Assembly: GCA_040880365.1 (NCBI GenBank)
Contig: JBBDIO010000138.1
Span: 1 to 32,811 of the forward strand
DNA from: JBBDIO01 sp040880365
Lineage (GTDB): Bacteria > Chloroflexota > Anaerolineae > Caldilineales > Caldilineaceae
DNA length: 32,811 nt
Reading direction: 5' to 3'
In this document: piece after piece, positions 22,179-30,826 of the stretch
How positions within the stretch are numbered: the stretch's first letter is position 1
Layout: the number at the start of each line of letters is the position of its first letter
Program-made: the position numbers and the translations under genes
The notes under the pieces: generated by a model
What the model saw: only the letters and a program-made list of their open reading frames with translations
What the model was told of the DNA's origin: nothing
The model's database searches: none

Positions 22179-22848
22179 CCCACCCGCGTACCGACGCATA
22201 ATAAGTCCGCGCATGGCACATATTCCGCTTTCTCTTACGCTGCCTATCCCTTCGTTGCGTCGAACTTCTATGCGATGAGACCTTAAGACCATTTTGCATT
22301 TCTTCCAATCGGTTGTATCATCGGGCTAGCTTCACAACGCTCCCGGTCGCGTCTCCTAAGGGCATGACCCAAAAAGCTGTAAATTCTACAATTCCACCGG
22401 ATGTGCCTTAACGATATTGGAAATCATAGTGGCTGGCGGCATGTTTTGAACCGGGCCTATACGCCTTGCAGAAACGTGCAAAAAGTCGTCGAATTCGTAC
22501 CGCGTGCCTAACCGCAGAATTTGTACAGGGCATCTCTTCTATCCAATCGTGTCCTGCGACAAACTGGCACAATCCGGGTACTGGCCTTCCCGACCAGGCG
22601 CACGCGATGCCATGCGATCGCACTCGGCACCGAAAATCCGGCTCATCAAATCCGGATCGACTGACCAGCCCACTCAGATATCCAAATCCATGCTCCAAAC
22701 GCAGCCCGAATTGCAGAAAACGCAGTTGGAGTTGGCCCGGCAGAAGTCGTGAACCGTCCGTTCCCACAGGACAAATTTCCCCAAACCGTTCGTACAAGTT
22801 CAAAGCCCTTACAATGCTCAAAGCAAGAAACGGAGGAGGTCTGAATTG
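22179..22848. other. Long intergenic region upstream of the ABC transporter operon
   Basis: About 670 bases between the arsR-type promoter and the binding-protein gene contain no convincing gene on either strand: frames are open by chance but the translations look unlike protein and lack ribosome sites. A TACAAT (22810-22815) could be the -10 of the transporter promoter, with no clear -35. The rest may be a regulatory leader or decayed sequence. Confidence 0.5.
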
Positions 22849-24660
22849 ATGACAGTAAAGACACGATGGTGGCACACAGTATTGGCGCTGGGTGTTGCGA
22901 TGCTGGTGATGGTCGGGTGTGCGGGTTCGCCCGCGGCCGCACCGGGCAGCACCGACGAAGGCGCGGCCCCGGCTGCCGACACGGACACCGGCGCCGCGCC
23001 TTCGGGCGATCGCATTTTGCGCGCAACAATCGGCGCGCAGATCCCCGCGCCCGACATCTGGAATCCCTACATCCCCGGCACCTTTATTCTCCAGGGGATG
23101 AACCAGAACCTCATGGAACCGCTCTTCATGTTGAACTATGAAACCGGCGGTATCGATGGGTGGTTGGCCGAAAGTTTTGAATCGAATGAAGCGCTGGACG
23201 AATGGACCGTTACCCTGCGCGATGGCACCGAGTGGAGCGACGGCACGCCTTTGACATCTGAAGATGTGGTCTTCACCATTCAGATGTTGAAAGACAATGC
23301 GCCGCTGCTCAACTGGTCGGGCGCCATGGAACGCTGGGTAGAATCGGTGGAAGCCGTAGACGAACGCACGATTCGCTTCGTGCTGACCGAATCCAACCCC
23401 CGCTTTGTCATGGAAAACCTGGCCGGCACCACCTCGCAGGCCATTGTGCCGCTGCCCAAGCATCACTGGGAAGGCCAGGACCCTGTCACGTTCCGCAACC
23501 AATTCGATCCCGAAACGGGCGCGCCGGTCTTTAGCGGTTCCTATGTGGTCGAACGCTTCTCCTCTACCGAGTTCATCTACAGCCGCAACGACGACTGGTG
23601 GGGTGCCAAGGCCGGTCACTTCAACCTGCCCCAGCCGCTGGAAATCCATCGCACCTGGATCCCCGCCGCCGAAACCACCAACCAGATGCTGGTGGATAAC
23701 CAGCTCGACATTGGTGGCGCGACCAGCCTGAGCCAGATGCAGCTCCTCCAGAGCCGCAACCCCAACCTGGTCGCCTACGATTCCGAAGCGCCCTTTACAT
23801 GGCGCGATCCTTGCCCGCGCATGTTCACGGTCAATCACACCGTGGAACCGTGGGGCAACAAGGAAATGCGCTGGGCCTTGTCCCATGCGCTCAACCGTCA
23901 GCAGATCGTAGACGTCATCCACGAAGGCGCGACTGTGCCGGCCAACTTCATTTTCCCCGATTATGAAGGCATGATGCCCTATATCGAGGCGATTGAAGAC
24001 ATTGTGGCTCCCATCGGCGAATACAACGTGGAGCGTGCGCACGAGCTGATCGAAGCCAATGGCTATACCCTGAACGACGCCGGTGTGTTTGTCGATGCCG
24101 ACGGCGCGACACTCTCCATCGACGTGGTTGCCCCGCCCTTCATGGACCAGGTTGGCACCATCGTCGTCCAGCAGTTGAGCGACGCAGGCATTGATGCTGT
24201 GCTGCGCATTCTGGAATGGGGTATCTTCCGCGAGCAGACCGGACGAGGGCAGTTTGAAGGCTCCACCGACTGGAGCGGTTGCGGCAGCGTCATCGAACCC
24301 TGGTTCGGCATGAATCGCTATCACCAGGATTGGGTGCGCGAAGTTGGCGAACCGGGCACCGAATATGTAGACAATACCAACAACGCCGGTCGCTGGACCA
24401 ATGCCGAGTATTCGGCCCTGCTCGACGAGATGGGTAGCCTGCCGATTGGCGATCCCGCGGTGAACGATTTGATGGTACAGGCCGTTGAAATCTGGGCCGA
24501 CGAGCTGCCGGCGATTCCGCTGATTCAGCAGCCCGCCATCCTGCTTTTCAACGAAACCAACTGGACCAACTGGCCGACTGCGGACAATAACTATATCCAC
24601 CCGCCGACCCACTGGTCTACCTTCCACCGCGTGTTGACCGAAATTCAAGCGGTCGAATAA
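22849..24660 (+). CDS. ABC transporter substrate-binding lipoprotein, family 5 (dipeptide/oligosaccharide)
   Basis: The protein of about 600 residues begins with a lipoprotein signal (lipobox LVMVGC) and a short Ala/Gly/Pro linker. The SBP_bac_5 fold is indicated by LRDGTEWSDGTPLTSEDVVF near residue 130, WGNKEMRWALSHALNRQQIV and DLMVQAVEIWADELPAIPL. Such proteins capture peptides, or in Chloroflexota and Thermotogota often oligosaccharides, and pass them to the DppBC-type permeases. The ATG at 22849 follows GGAGGAGG; a TTG at 22846 is in the same frame. It is the first gene of a five-gene operon. A strong stem-loop after its stop may raise its expression above that of the permease genes. Confidence 0.93.
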   Translation: MTVKTRWWHTVLALGVAMLVMVGCAGSPAAAPGSTDEGAAPAADTDTGAAPSGDRILRATIGAQIPAPDIWNPYIPGTFILQGMNQNLMEPLFMLNYETGGIDGWLAESFESNEALDEWTVTLRDGTEWSDGTPLTSEDVVFTIQMLKDNAPLLNWSGAMERWVESVEAVDERTIRFVLTESNPRFVMENLAGTTSQAIVPLPKHHWEGQDPVTFRNQFDPETGAPVFSGSYVVERFSSTEFIYSRNDDWWGAKAGHFNLPQPLEIHRTWIPAAETTNQMLVDNQLDIGGATSLSQMQLLQSRNPNLVAYDSEAPFTWRDPCPRMFTVNHTVEPWGNKEMRWALSHALNRQQIVDVIHEGATVPANFIFPDYEGMMPYIEAIEDIVAPIGEYNVERAHELIEANGYTLNDAGVFVDADGATLSIDVVAPPFMDQVGTIVVQQLSDAGIDAVLRILEWGIFREQTGRGQFEGSTDWSGCGSVIEPWFGMNRYHQDWVREVGEPGTEYVDNTNNAGRWTNAEYSALLDEMGSLPIGDPAVNDLMVQAVEIWADELPAIPLIQQPAILLFNETNWTNWPTADNNYIHPPTHWSTFHRVLTEIQAVE

Positions 24661-24743
24661 ACGACATGAGTCATGCCGTCGCCGGGATAGATGTCAGGCG
24701 CGGCTAGTCTCTGTATCGTGTCGTATCTGTAGTGACGGAAGTG

Positions 24744-24792
24744 CGCCCGCCGTTCTGCTATGTGCAAATGTCACATGCCAGAGCGGCGGGCG
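24744..24792 (+). promoter_or_regulatory. Large intercistronic stem-loop between binding protein and first permease
   Basis: Arms of 21 bases (24744-24764 and 24772-24792) pair at 18 positions, with two further G-U-type pairs and a 7-base loop; the outer nine pairs (CGCCCGCCG) are perfect. It lies 84 bases after the stop of the binding protein and 132 before the permease, with no U-tract. Such hairpins protect the 3' end of binding-protein mRNA in operons like malE-malF. Confidence 0.6.
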
Positions 24793-24924
24793 TAGCCAAC
24801 CGACACCAACCCACTATCAACAAATTACATTTACCAAAAATGACCCAAAGCTGGATGGATTCATGGAACAAAATCGAAAACCGGCGGCCCATCTGCGGGC
24901 CGCGCGGAAGGAGAACCTGACCCA

Positions 24925-25944
24925 ATGCGCGGCATAGATCTTGGGTATTTTCTAAAACGAGTGGGAATGTTTTTCTTTGTGGTCCTCATTGCCGCCACCA
25001 TCAACTTTATGATTCCGCGCTTTGCGCCCGGCAATCCGATTGGAGCCATTACCTCGCGCGTGCAGCAAGCCAGCGCCGGGATCGAAGGCGGCGAAGCCAT
25101 GTTCGAGGCCTATCGCGAAATGTTTGGCCTCAACGACCCCATGCACGTCCAATATTTCAATTATCTGTGGAATATCGCCAACCTGGAATTGGGCTATTCG
25201 CTTTCGGCCTTCCCTGCCGGCGTCTGGGAGGTGATCCGCCCTGCGATTCCCTGGACCATCGGGTTGATTACCGTCTCGGTATTAATCACCTTTTTGCTGG
25301 GTGTGGCGGCCGGGGCGTTTATGGCGTGGCGCGGCACACCCACCGCGGTCAAGATATTTATACCAATCAGCATGGTATTCGCGGTTTTGCCCTATTATCT
25401 ATTGGCGCTGCTGCTGCTCTATGCCCTGGCGTTTAGTACGGGCGTCTTTCCAATGGGCGGCGCGTACAACAGTCGATTTATACCCGGTTTCAATCTGGAA
25501 TTCGCCATCAGTGTCGCGCGCCATGCCGTTTTGCCCGCGCTCTCTATCATCCTCTCTAGCCTGGGGCTGTGGGCGCTTTCCATGCGTGCGCTCATGGTCA
25601 ACACCATTGGCGAAGATTATATGTTGCTGGCCGATGCCAAAGGGCTAAAAAACCGGCGCATTCTCTGGTGGTATGCCGTGCGCAATGCCATCCCGCCCCA
25701 ATTGACCAATCTCGCGATTACCCTGGGCCATGTGGTTTCCGGCTCGATTCTGGTGGAGATCATTTTCGCCTATCCGGGGCTGGGCTATCTGCTCTATATG
25801 TCGATTACCAACAGCGACTATACCGTCATCCAGGGCATCACCCTCATGTTGGGGATTACCGTCGGGTTGGCAGTGCTGCTCATCGACCTGATCTATCCGC
25901 GGCTCGATCCGCGTGTCACCTATGTTTCAGAAGGTTCGGGCTAG
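24925..25944 (+). CDS. ABC transporter permease, DppB/OppB type
   Basis: The 339-residue membrane protein begins with the usual DppB start, YFLKRVGMFFFVVLIAATIN, and has about six transmembrane helices. The EAA-type loop that contacts the ATPases is visible as GEDYMLLADAKGLKNRRILW (about residues 229-248). FGLNDPMHVQYFNYLWNI and HVVSGSILVEIIFAYPGLG are further family landmarks. It forms half of the translocation channel with the DppC-type permease. A GGAAGGAG ribosome site precedes the ATG by about 11 bases. It is separated from the second permease by 108 bp containing a small GTTGGC-ACAG-GCCAAC hairpin. Confidence 0.93.
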   Translation: MRGIDLGYFLKRVGMFFFVVLIAATINFMIPRFAPGNPIGAITSRVQQASAGIEGGEAMFEAYREMFGLNDPMHVQYFNYLWNIANLELGYSLSAFPAGVWEVIRPAIPWTIGLITVSVLITFLLGVAAGAFMAWRGTPTAVKIFIPISMVFAVLPYYLLALLLLYALAFSTGVFPMGGAYNSRFIPGFNLEFAISVARHAVLPALSIILSSLGLWALSMRALMVNTIGEDYMLLADAKGLKNRRILWWYAVRNAIPPQLTNLAITLGHVVSGSILVEIIFAYPGLGYLLYMSITNSDYTVIQGITLMLGITVGLAVLLIDLIYPRLDPRVTYVSEGSG

Positions 25945-26052
25945 ATGATGGCTGCTCCTGGGTTGGCACAGGCCAACTGTTTCATCCAAAGTGCAAAAGC
26001 AACGTACAAAACCGAATCGACGACATTGTAACAGCATGGTAAACAGAATCTG

Positions 26053-26979
26053 ATGACTACAGCATATACACCTCAAACGACCCCGCGCAGCCGCGGCGCC
26101 GCGGCGGGGGGCAGAGTATGGGGCGCGGTGCGCGGCCTGTTCCTCTTTCTCCGGGAAATCTGGCTTTTTAGCCTGGGCCTGGGGCTTTTGCTCGCGCTCT
26201 ACTTGTTCGGCGTGATTGGCGCGCTCTTTGTAGACCCCGACCGGGCCGATATGGGCGCCAACCCGCTGGCGCTCCCGCCCTCGTGGGAACATCCCCTGGG
26301 CACCGAAGGCTTTGGCCGCGATGTCTTTACGCTGATGGTGCTGGGCATCCCCAATACCTATAAAATCGGCTTTTTGGCCGGCGGCGTTGGCGTTGCGATT
26401 GGCGCGCTCATCGGCCTGTTGGCAGGCTATTACAAAGGCACCATGGATACCATCTTCAGCAGCGCGGCCGATGTCATGCTGGTGATTCCGGGCCTGGCAA
26501 TTCTCATCACCATTTCGGCCTTTGTGCGCGTGATGACCGTGGAACTCATGGCAGTCATCGTCGGCTTGCTTTCATGGCCCTTGCCCGCGCGCGTGATCCG
26601 TGCCCAAACGTTGAGTATGCGCGAACGACTCTTTGTAGAGGTGGCGCGCCTCAACGGCCAAAACGACGGCGAAATCCTCTTTCTGCAGATCCTGCCCAAT
26701 CTCACCGCCTATCTGGCCGCGACCTTTGTGGGCGCGGTGAGTACGGGTATTCTGGCGGCGGTCGGTCTGGAAGTGCTGGGGCTGGGACCGCAACTGGTGC
26801 CCACCATCGGGCGCACGCTCTACCACTCCTTTTCCTATGCCGCCATGTTCCGCGGCATGTGGTGGTGGTGGGGACCGCCGATTGCAACCCTGGCGATTAT
26901 CTTCACAGGGCTGTTCCTCATGAGTATCTCGCTGGATAAATATGCCAACCCCAGACTTAAAGGCGCGATGCGCGGCTAG
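26053..26979 (+). CDS. ABC transporter permease, DppC/OppC type
   Basis: The 308-residue protein has the DppC layout: a cytoplasmic N-terminus, first helix (about 33-55), the periplasmic HPLGTEGFGRDVFTLMVLGI motif, and five further helices. The EAA loop reads RERLFVEVARLNGQNDGEIL. It partners the DppB-type permease. The family's usual PP-x-x-H-x-LGTD is present as LPPSWEHPLGTEGFGRDV, with Glu replacing Asp. The start ATG lacks a good ribosome site, so translation may be weak. A GGCACAGG/CCTGTGCC hairpin follows its stop. Confidence 0.92.
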   Translation: MTTAYTPQTTPRSRGAAAGGRVWGAVRGLFLFLREIWLFSLGLGLLLALYLFGVIGALFVDPDRADMGANPLALPPSWEHPLGTEGFGRDVFTLMVLGIPNTYKIGFLAGGVGVAIGALIGLLAGYYKGTMDTIFSSAADVMLVIPGLAILITISAFVRVMTVELMAVIVGLLSWPLPARVIRAQTLSMRERLFVEVARLNGQNDGEILFLQILPNLTAYLAATFVGAVSTGILAAVGLEVLGLGPQLVPTIGRTLYHSFSYAAMFRGMWWWWGPPIATLAIIFTGLFLMSISLDKYANPRLKGAMRG

Positions 26980-27005
26980 GGCACAGGGCGACGTCGGCCT
27001 GTGCC
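26980..27005 (+). promoter_or_regulatory. Intercistronic stem-loop after the DppC-type gene
   Basis: GGCACAGG (26980-26987) and CCTGTGCC (26998-27005) form an 8-bp perfect stem starting at the base after the stop codon. There is no U-tract, so it more likely affects RNA stability than termination. Confidence 0.4.
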
Positions 27006-27107
27006 TGGGGCTTGCACACGCAGGCCCAGAAACAAGTACAGGGATAAGCACAGCCCAGTCGCCCGCCAAGCCGTTAATCACCGCGCACGTATGTTATTGA
27101 GAGAGCC

Positions 27108-28196
27108 ATGGTAACCCAAACACAAACACGAAGATTTGAAACCAACGGAAATGCCGCCGAGCGTGTGCTGGATGTGCGCAATCTGGTCGTCCACTATCAT
27201 ACCCCGCGCGGTCCGGTGCAAGCCGTCAACGATGTGAGCTTTTTCCTGCGCCCAGGCGAACGTCTGGGGCTGGTCGGAGAATCGGGGTCGGGTAAGACCA
27301 CCACCGCCCTGAGCCTCATGCGCCTGCTGCGTCCGCCTGCCGCCATCGAAGGCGGGCAGGTGTTGCTGGCGGGCAGAGACCTGCTCAGCCTGACCGAAGA
27401 TCAGATGCGGCTGGAACGTTCCGCCGAGATTGCCCTGATTCCCCAGGGGGCGATGAACTCGCTGAACCCGGTGATGAAAGTGGGCGAACAACTGCGCGAT
27501 ACCATCGACGCCCACCTGGAAACCGAATCGCGACGCAGCGTGACCGACCGCATCCGCGAAGTGCTGGAATGGGTAGATCTGCGCCCCGAAGTCATGGAAT
27601 CCTATCCCCATGAACTGAGCGGCGGCATGAAACAGCGGGTCTGCATTGCAATGGGCATCCTCTTGCGGCCCAAAGTGATTATCGCCGATGAACCCACCAG
27701 CGCCCTGGATGTGGTGGTACAGCGGCAGGTGATGGAGACCCTGGGCCGTGTGCAACAGGATCTGGGCGCAGCGGTCATTCTGGTAGGCCATGATATGGGG
27801 CTGATGGCCCAATTTGTAGACCGCGTGGGTGTCATGTATGCCGGCAAGCTGGTAGAGATCAGCCCGGTGCGCGATATTTTCAAAAATCCCCAGCATCCCT
27901 ACACCCAATTGCTCATCGGCAGCCTGCCCACCCTGCGCGTCAAAGAACTGTTCAAGGGCATACCCGGGTTGACGCCTTCGCTGCTCAACCCGCCGTCGGG
28001 CTGTATGTTCCACACCCGCTGTCCCAAAGTCATGGACCATTGCTCCGTCCAGGTTCCGATTTTGCAGGAAAACCATCCCGAACGGTGGGTTTCCTGCCAT
28101 CTCTACGACGAACGCTATGCCGAAGCCGTCCCCGTGAGCAGCGTGAAAGGCAGCATGGAAGGCAGCACGACCGGCAATCAGGGGAGAGAATCCTAA
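27108..28196 (+). CDS. ABC transporter ATPase, DppD/OppD type
   Basis: The 362-residue protein has complete nucleotide-binding motifs: Walker A GESGSGKTT (57-65), Q-loop ALIPQGAMNSLNPVM, signature LSGGMKQR, Walker B VIIADEPTSALD and the switch His in VGHDMGLM. The C-terminal oligopeptide-transporter extension (HPYTQLLIGSLP, then CMFHTRCPKVMDHC) carries the CxFxxRC cysteines, which in some DppD proteins bind an iron-sulfur cluster. It hydrolyses ATP as a heterodimer with the next gene product. The stop codon overlaps the start of that gene (TAATG), so the two are translationally coupled. Confidence 0.95.
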   Translation: MVTQTQTRRFETNGNAAERVLDVRNLVVHYHTPRGPVQAVNDVSFFLRPGERLGLVGESGSGKTTTALSLMRLLRPPAAIEGGQVLLAGRDLLSLTEDQMRLERSAEIALIPQGAMNSLNPVMKVGEQLRDTIDAHLETESRRSVTDRIREVLEWVDLRPEVMESYPHELSGGMKQRVCIAMGILLRPKVIIADEPTSALDVVVQRQVMETLGRVQQDLGAAVILVGHDMGLMAQFVDRVGVMYAGKLVEISPVRDIFKNPQHPYTQLLIGSLPTLRVKELFKGIPGLTPSLLNPPSGCMFHTRCPKVMDHCSVQVPILQENHPERWVSCHLYDERYAEAVPVSSVKGSMEGSTTGNQGRES

Positions 28197-29224
28197 TGCA
28201 GCTCTTAGAAGCCCAACATGTGACCCGCGTTTTCGGCAGCGGGCTTTTGAACAAACATCGTACCGTCGCAGTAGACGAGATTTCGCTGGCAATCAACGAA
28301 GAGTTTCCCACGATTACGGCGATTGCCGGCGAAAGCGGCAGCGGCAAGACTACATTGGCGCGGCTCTTGCTGGGCGTCATCCAGCCCACCGAAGGCTCGA
28401 TTCTCTTTCAGGGCCGCGACCTGGCAAAAATGGACCGGACCGAACGCCGCGAGTTTCGCCGCCAGGTGCAGGCCATCTTCCAGGACCCGTTCGAAGTCTA
28501 TAACCCCTTCTACAAGATCGATCAGGTGCTGACTACGCCTATCCAGAAATTCGGGCTGGCAACCAGCAAGGCAGATGCCCAGCGCCGCATCGAAGAAAGC
28601 CTGGAAATGGCGGGGCTGCGCCCCGAAGATACGCTAGGACGCTATCCCCACCAGCTCAGTGGCGGGCAACGCCAGCGCATTATGGTGGCGCGGGCCTTGC
28701 TGCTCAATCCCAAGATCATCCTCGCCGATGAGCCGGTTTCTATGGTCGATGCGTCTTTGCGCGCCACGATCCTGGAAAGCCTGATGAAGCTCAACCGGGA
28801 GCTGGGCATCTCGCTGATCTACATTACCCACGACCTGACGACCGCCTATCAGATCAGCAAGGATATCTTCATCCTCTATCGGGGTTCGGTTGCCGAAGTA
28901 GGCAGCGTCGAGAAGGTCATCAACGACCCCCTGCACCCCTATACCCGCCTGCTGGTCAGCTCCATCCCCTTGCCCGATCCTGATGTGCGCTGGGGGCAGG
29001 AAACCGATATCGAGACCAAAGCCACGGCGCCCGGCGCGGCGACCGAAGCCGTGCACGGCTGCAAATTTTCCAACCGTTGCCCGTTTGTCATGGACGAATG
29101 TCGCGTCAAACATCCGCCGCTCTATCGCACCCACGATGATCGGGCGGTGGCGTGCTATCTCTATAAGGATGATGGCGAAGTAGTAGCCGGGCGCGACATG
29201 GCCCAATTGCTGGCCGCGCGCTAG
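28196..29224 (+). CDS. ABC transporter ATPase, DppF/OppF type
   Basis: The start is the ATG at 28196, sharing one base with the preceding stop and preceded by GGGGAGAG; the open frame runs further upstream but inside the neighbouring gene. The 342-residue protein has Walker A GESGSGKTT (44-52), Q-loop AIFQDPFEVYNPFYKI, signature LSGGQRQR, Walker B IILADEPVSMVD and switch His in ITHDL. The VSMVDASLR loop is typical of DppF. The C-terminal cysteine motif CKFSNRCPFVMDEC is conserved. It completes the transporter; the operon probably ends near a GGGCACG/CGTGCCC hairpin at 29262-29280. Confidence 0.95.
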   Translation: MQLLEAQHVTRVFGSGLLNKHRTVAVDEISLAINEEFPTITAIAGESGSGKTTLARLLLGVIQPTEGSILFQGRDLAKMDRTERREFRRQVQAIFQDPFEVYNPFYKIDQVLTTPIQKFGLATSKADAQRRIEESLEMAGLRPEDTLGRYPHQLSGGQRQRIMVARALLLNPKIILADEPVSMVDASLRATILESLMKLNRELGISLIYITHDLTTAYQISKDIFILYRGSVAEVGSVEKVINDPLHPYTRLLVSSIPLPDPDVRWGQETDIETKATAPGAATEAVHGCKFSNRCPFVMDECRVKHPPLYRTHDDRAVACYLYKDDGEVVAGRDMAQLLAAR

Positions 29225-29261
29225 CGAAGGGTCTCCCCCCTCCGCCCGCGCCCATCTCTCC

Positions 29262-29280
29262 GGGCACGCTGGGCGTGCCC
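29262..29280 (+). terminator. Weak terminator-like hairpin after the ABC operon
   Basis: GGGCACG (29262-29268) and CGTGCCC (29274-29280) form a 7-bp GC-rich stem 37 bases beyond the DppF-type stop. The U-tract is missing, so termination would be inefficient or Rho-dependent. Confidence 0.35.
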
Positions 29281-29323
29281 CTGCGCCATTGCTTCACAGT
29301 CACATTCCTCTCTCGGCAGTCCT

Positions 29324-29333
29324 NNNNNNNNNN
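29324..29333. other. Short assembly gap (10 N)
   Basis: Ten N separate the ABC operon tail from a short stretch of degenerate GTAATG-ACTG direct repeats (29338-29383). The repeats may have caused the break. Confidence 0.95.
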
Positions 29334-29418
29334 GGCCGGTAATGCACTGTGTAATGCACACTCGGTAATGTACTGGTTAATGGCCCATTGCATGGGCAGC
29401 GTTCAAAGGAGCATGAAC

Positions 29419-29598
29419 ATGACCAAAGTCGTCTATTGTCGCGAGGTGGGGTTCGATTGCGAAGGCGTAGTGCGGGCAGAAACCGAAGATGAAGCGTTGG
29501 CGCTGGTGGCGCAACATGCCAAAAGCGCACACAATCTGGAAACCGTGACCCCGGAAGTGGTAGAAAAAGTGCGCCAGGTCATGCGCGACGAGGAATAA
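29419..29598 (+). CDS. DUF1059 family small protein
   Basis: The 59-residue protein MTKVVYCREVGFDCEGVV... matches DUF1059 in length and pattern: an N-terminal CxxxGxDC segment, an acidic EDEALALVAQHAKSAH helix, and TPEVVEKVRQVM at the end. The two cysteines of YCREVGFDCEG suggest metal binding or redox activity, but the family has no assigned function. The ATG at 29419 is chosen because AAAGGAG lies seven bases upstream; the ATG at 29413 is too close to it. It sits alone between the ABC operon and a convergent gene. Confidence 0.85.
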   Translation: MTKVVYCREVGFDCEGVVRAETEDEALALVAQHAKSAHNLETVTPEVVEKVRQVMRDEE

Positions 29599-29666
29599 GC
29601 CGCAATTAGCCCTCGCGCGTCGATGTGCCGGTCCTCGTAAACCGCCTCTGGTTGGCAATCGCCCGC

Positions 29667-30515
29667 CTAGCCGGGTGAAGTCGCCAGAGGCAGTTCCTTA
29701 AATGCGCGCACCTGCCCGGTGATCGCGCGTTCGGTGGGCAGGCGTTCGATGCTGGATGCGCCGAAAAAGCCTGCGATGCCCGGCATACGCGCCAGCGCGT
29801 CGCCCACCGCATCCGGCTCGTCGAACGGCCCCCCATGACAGATGACCAGCAGATCGGGATTCACCTGGCGACCGGCTTCGGCCATTTGCAACACGCGCGC
29901 AATCGCTTCATCCAGCGAATAGGCAACCCCCGCGCCAATCGAACCCGACGTGGTCAGCCCCACATGCGCCACCAACTGATCGGCACCGGCTTCGGCCATC
30001 GCCGTGGCCTCGGCGGGCGTGAACACATAGGGCGAGGTGAACAAATCCAGCGCATGCGCCTGGCGAATCATCTCCACCTCTTTGCCATAGCCCATGCCCG
30101 TAGCCTCCAGATTGCGGCGAAAATCACCATCGATCAAGCCCACCGTCGGGAAATTCTGGACACCCGAAAAGCCCATATCTTTTAGCTGGCGCAAAAACAC
30201 GGGCATGAGCCGAAACGGATCGGTGCCACAGACGCCCGCCAAAACCGGCACATCGTGTACCACGGGCAACACCTCTGCCGCCATATCCACCACAATCTGA
30301 TTGGCGTCGCCATAGGGCATCATCCCCGCCAGCGACCCCCGCCCCGCCATGCGATAGCGCCCGGAGTTGTAGATAATAATCAGATCCGCGCCCCCGGCTT
30401 CGGCCAGTTTCGCCGAGATGCCTGTGCCCGCGCCGCAGCCCACAATGGGCTTGCCGGCTGCCGCCTGGCTCTGTAGACGGCGCACGATTTCTGTGCGCGC
30501 GATGGGATGTCCCAT
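29667..30515 (-). CDS. Phosphoenolpyruvate hydrolase-like TIM-barrel protein (PF09370 type)
   Basis: The true start is the ATG at 30515 (282 residues), preceded by AAAGG; the frame is open upstream without coding character. The sequence reads RRLQSQAAAGKPIVGCGAGT, ADLIIIYNSGRYRMAGRGSL, VPVLAGVCGTDPF, GVQNFPTVGLIDG, DQLVAHVGLTTSGSIGAG and VICHGGPFDEPDAV, the run of strand-end motifs of this TIM-barrel family. Members are named PEP hydrolase-like and related to the C-terminal half of the plant Tm-1 protein; they often neighbour an UPF0261 (Tm-1-like ATP-binding) gene, absent here. The physiological role is not established. It is divergent from the GH-A-like gene. Confidence 0.87.
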   Translation of the reverse strand: MGHPIARTEIVRRLQSQAAAGKPIVGCGAGTGISAKLAEAGGADLIIIYNSGRYRMAGRGSLAGMMPYGDANQIVVDMAAEVLPVVHDVPVLAGVCGTDPFRLMPVFLRQLKDMGFSGVQNFPTVGLIDGDFRRNLEATGMGYGKEVEMIRQAHALDLFTSPYVFTPAEATAMAEAGADQLVAHVGLTTSGSIGAGVAYSLDEAIARVLQMAEAGRQVNPDLLVICHGGPFDEPDAVGDALARMPGIAGFFGASSIERLPTERAITGQVRAFKELPLATSPG

Positions 30516-30826
30516 GACAAACCTTTGCTTTCTGTTGCTGTGATACTTTTTGTTTATGTGGAATATCGCCGGTGCGCATACCCCGACGCGTAGGGCGCAA
30601 GATGTGCACAGGCTTCCTGTGATTCTACCCGAAGCCGCGCGATGCATCAACACACCCGCCCGACAGCGCCTGGCCCGACAGGTGCAATCTGTTGCCGCAG
30701 AGATACGCCGCATGAACGTTGCGGCGTATCTCTGCAATTGCACGTGGAACATCTGGCAGGTGAAACCAGTTATTCTAACCACAAAGCAAATTGGATTAAC
30801 CCAAACCCACCAGATAGAGATAACAG
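30516..30826. promoter_or_regulatory. Divergent intergenic region with a strong inverted repeat
   Basis: The 311-bp region separates the PEP-hydrolase-like gene (minus) from the GH-A-like gene (plus). GCAGAGATACGCCGC (30697-30711) and GCGGCGTATCTCTGC (30721-30735) are perfect 15-bp arms around a 9-base loop. Outer arms GTGCAAT (30682-30688) and ATTGCAC (30737-30743) extend the dyad. No U-tract follows on either strand. A TATTCT-like -10 occurs near 30772 without a clear -35. A shared operator is the simplest reading. Confidence 0.5.

Noticed and set aside
22408..24648. 746-codon open frame on the minus strand
   Set aside because: It lies antisense to the substrate-binding protein in the codon-position shadow typical of high GC; the plus-strand product has a lipobox and clear family motifs.
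27078..28292. 404-codon open frame on the minus strand
   Set aside because: It is antisense to the DppD-type ATPase, which has all nucleotide-binding motifs.
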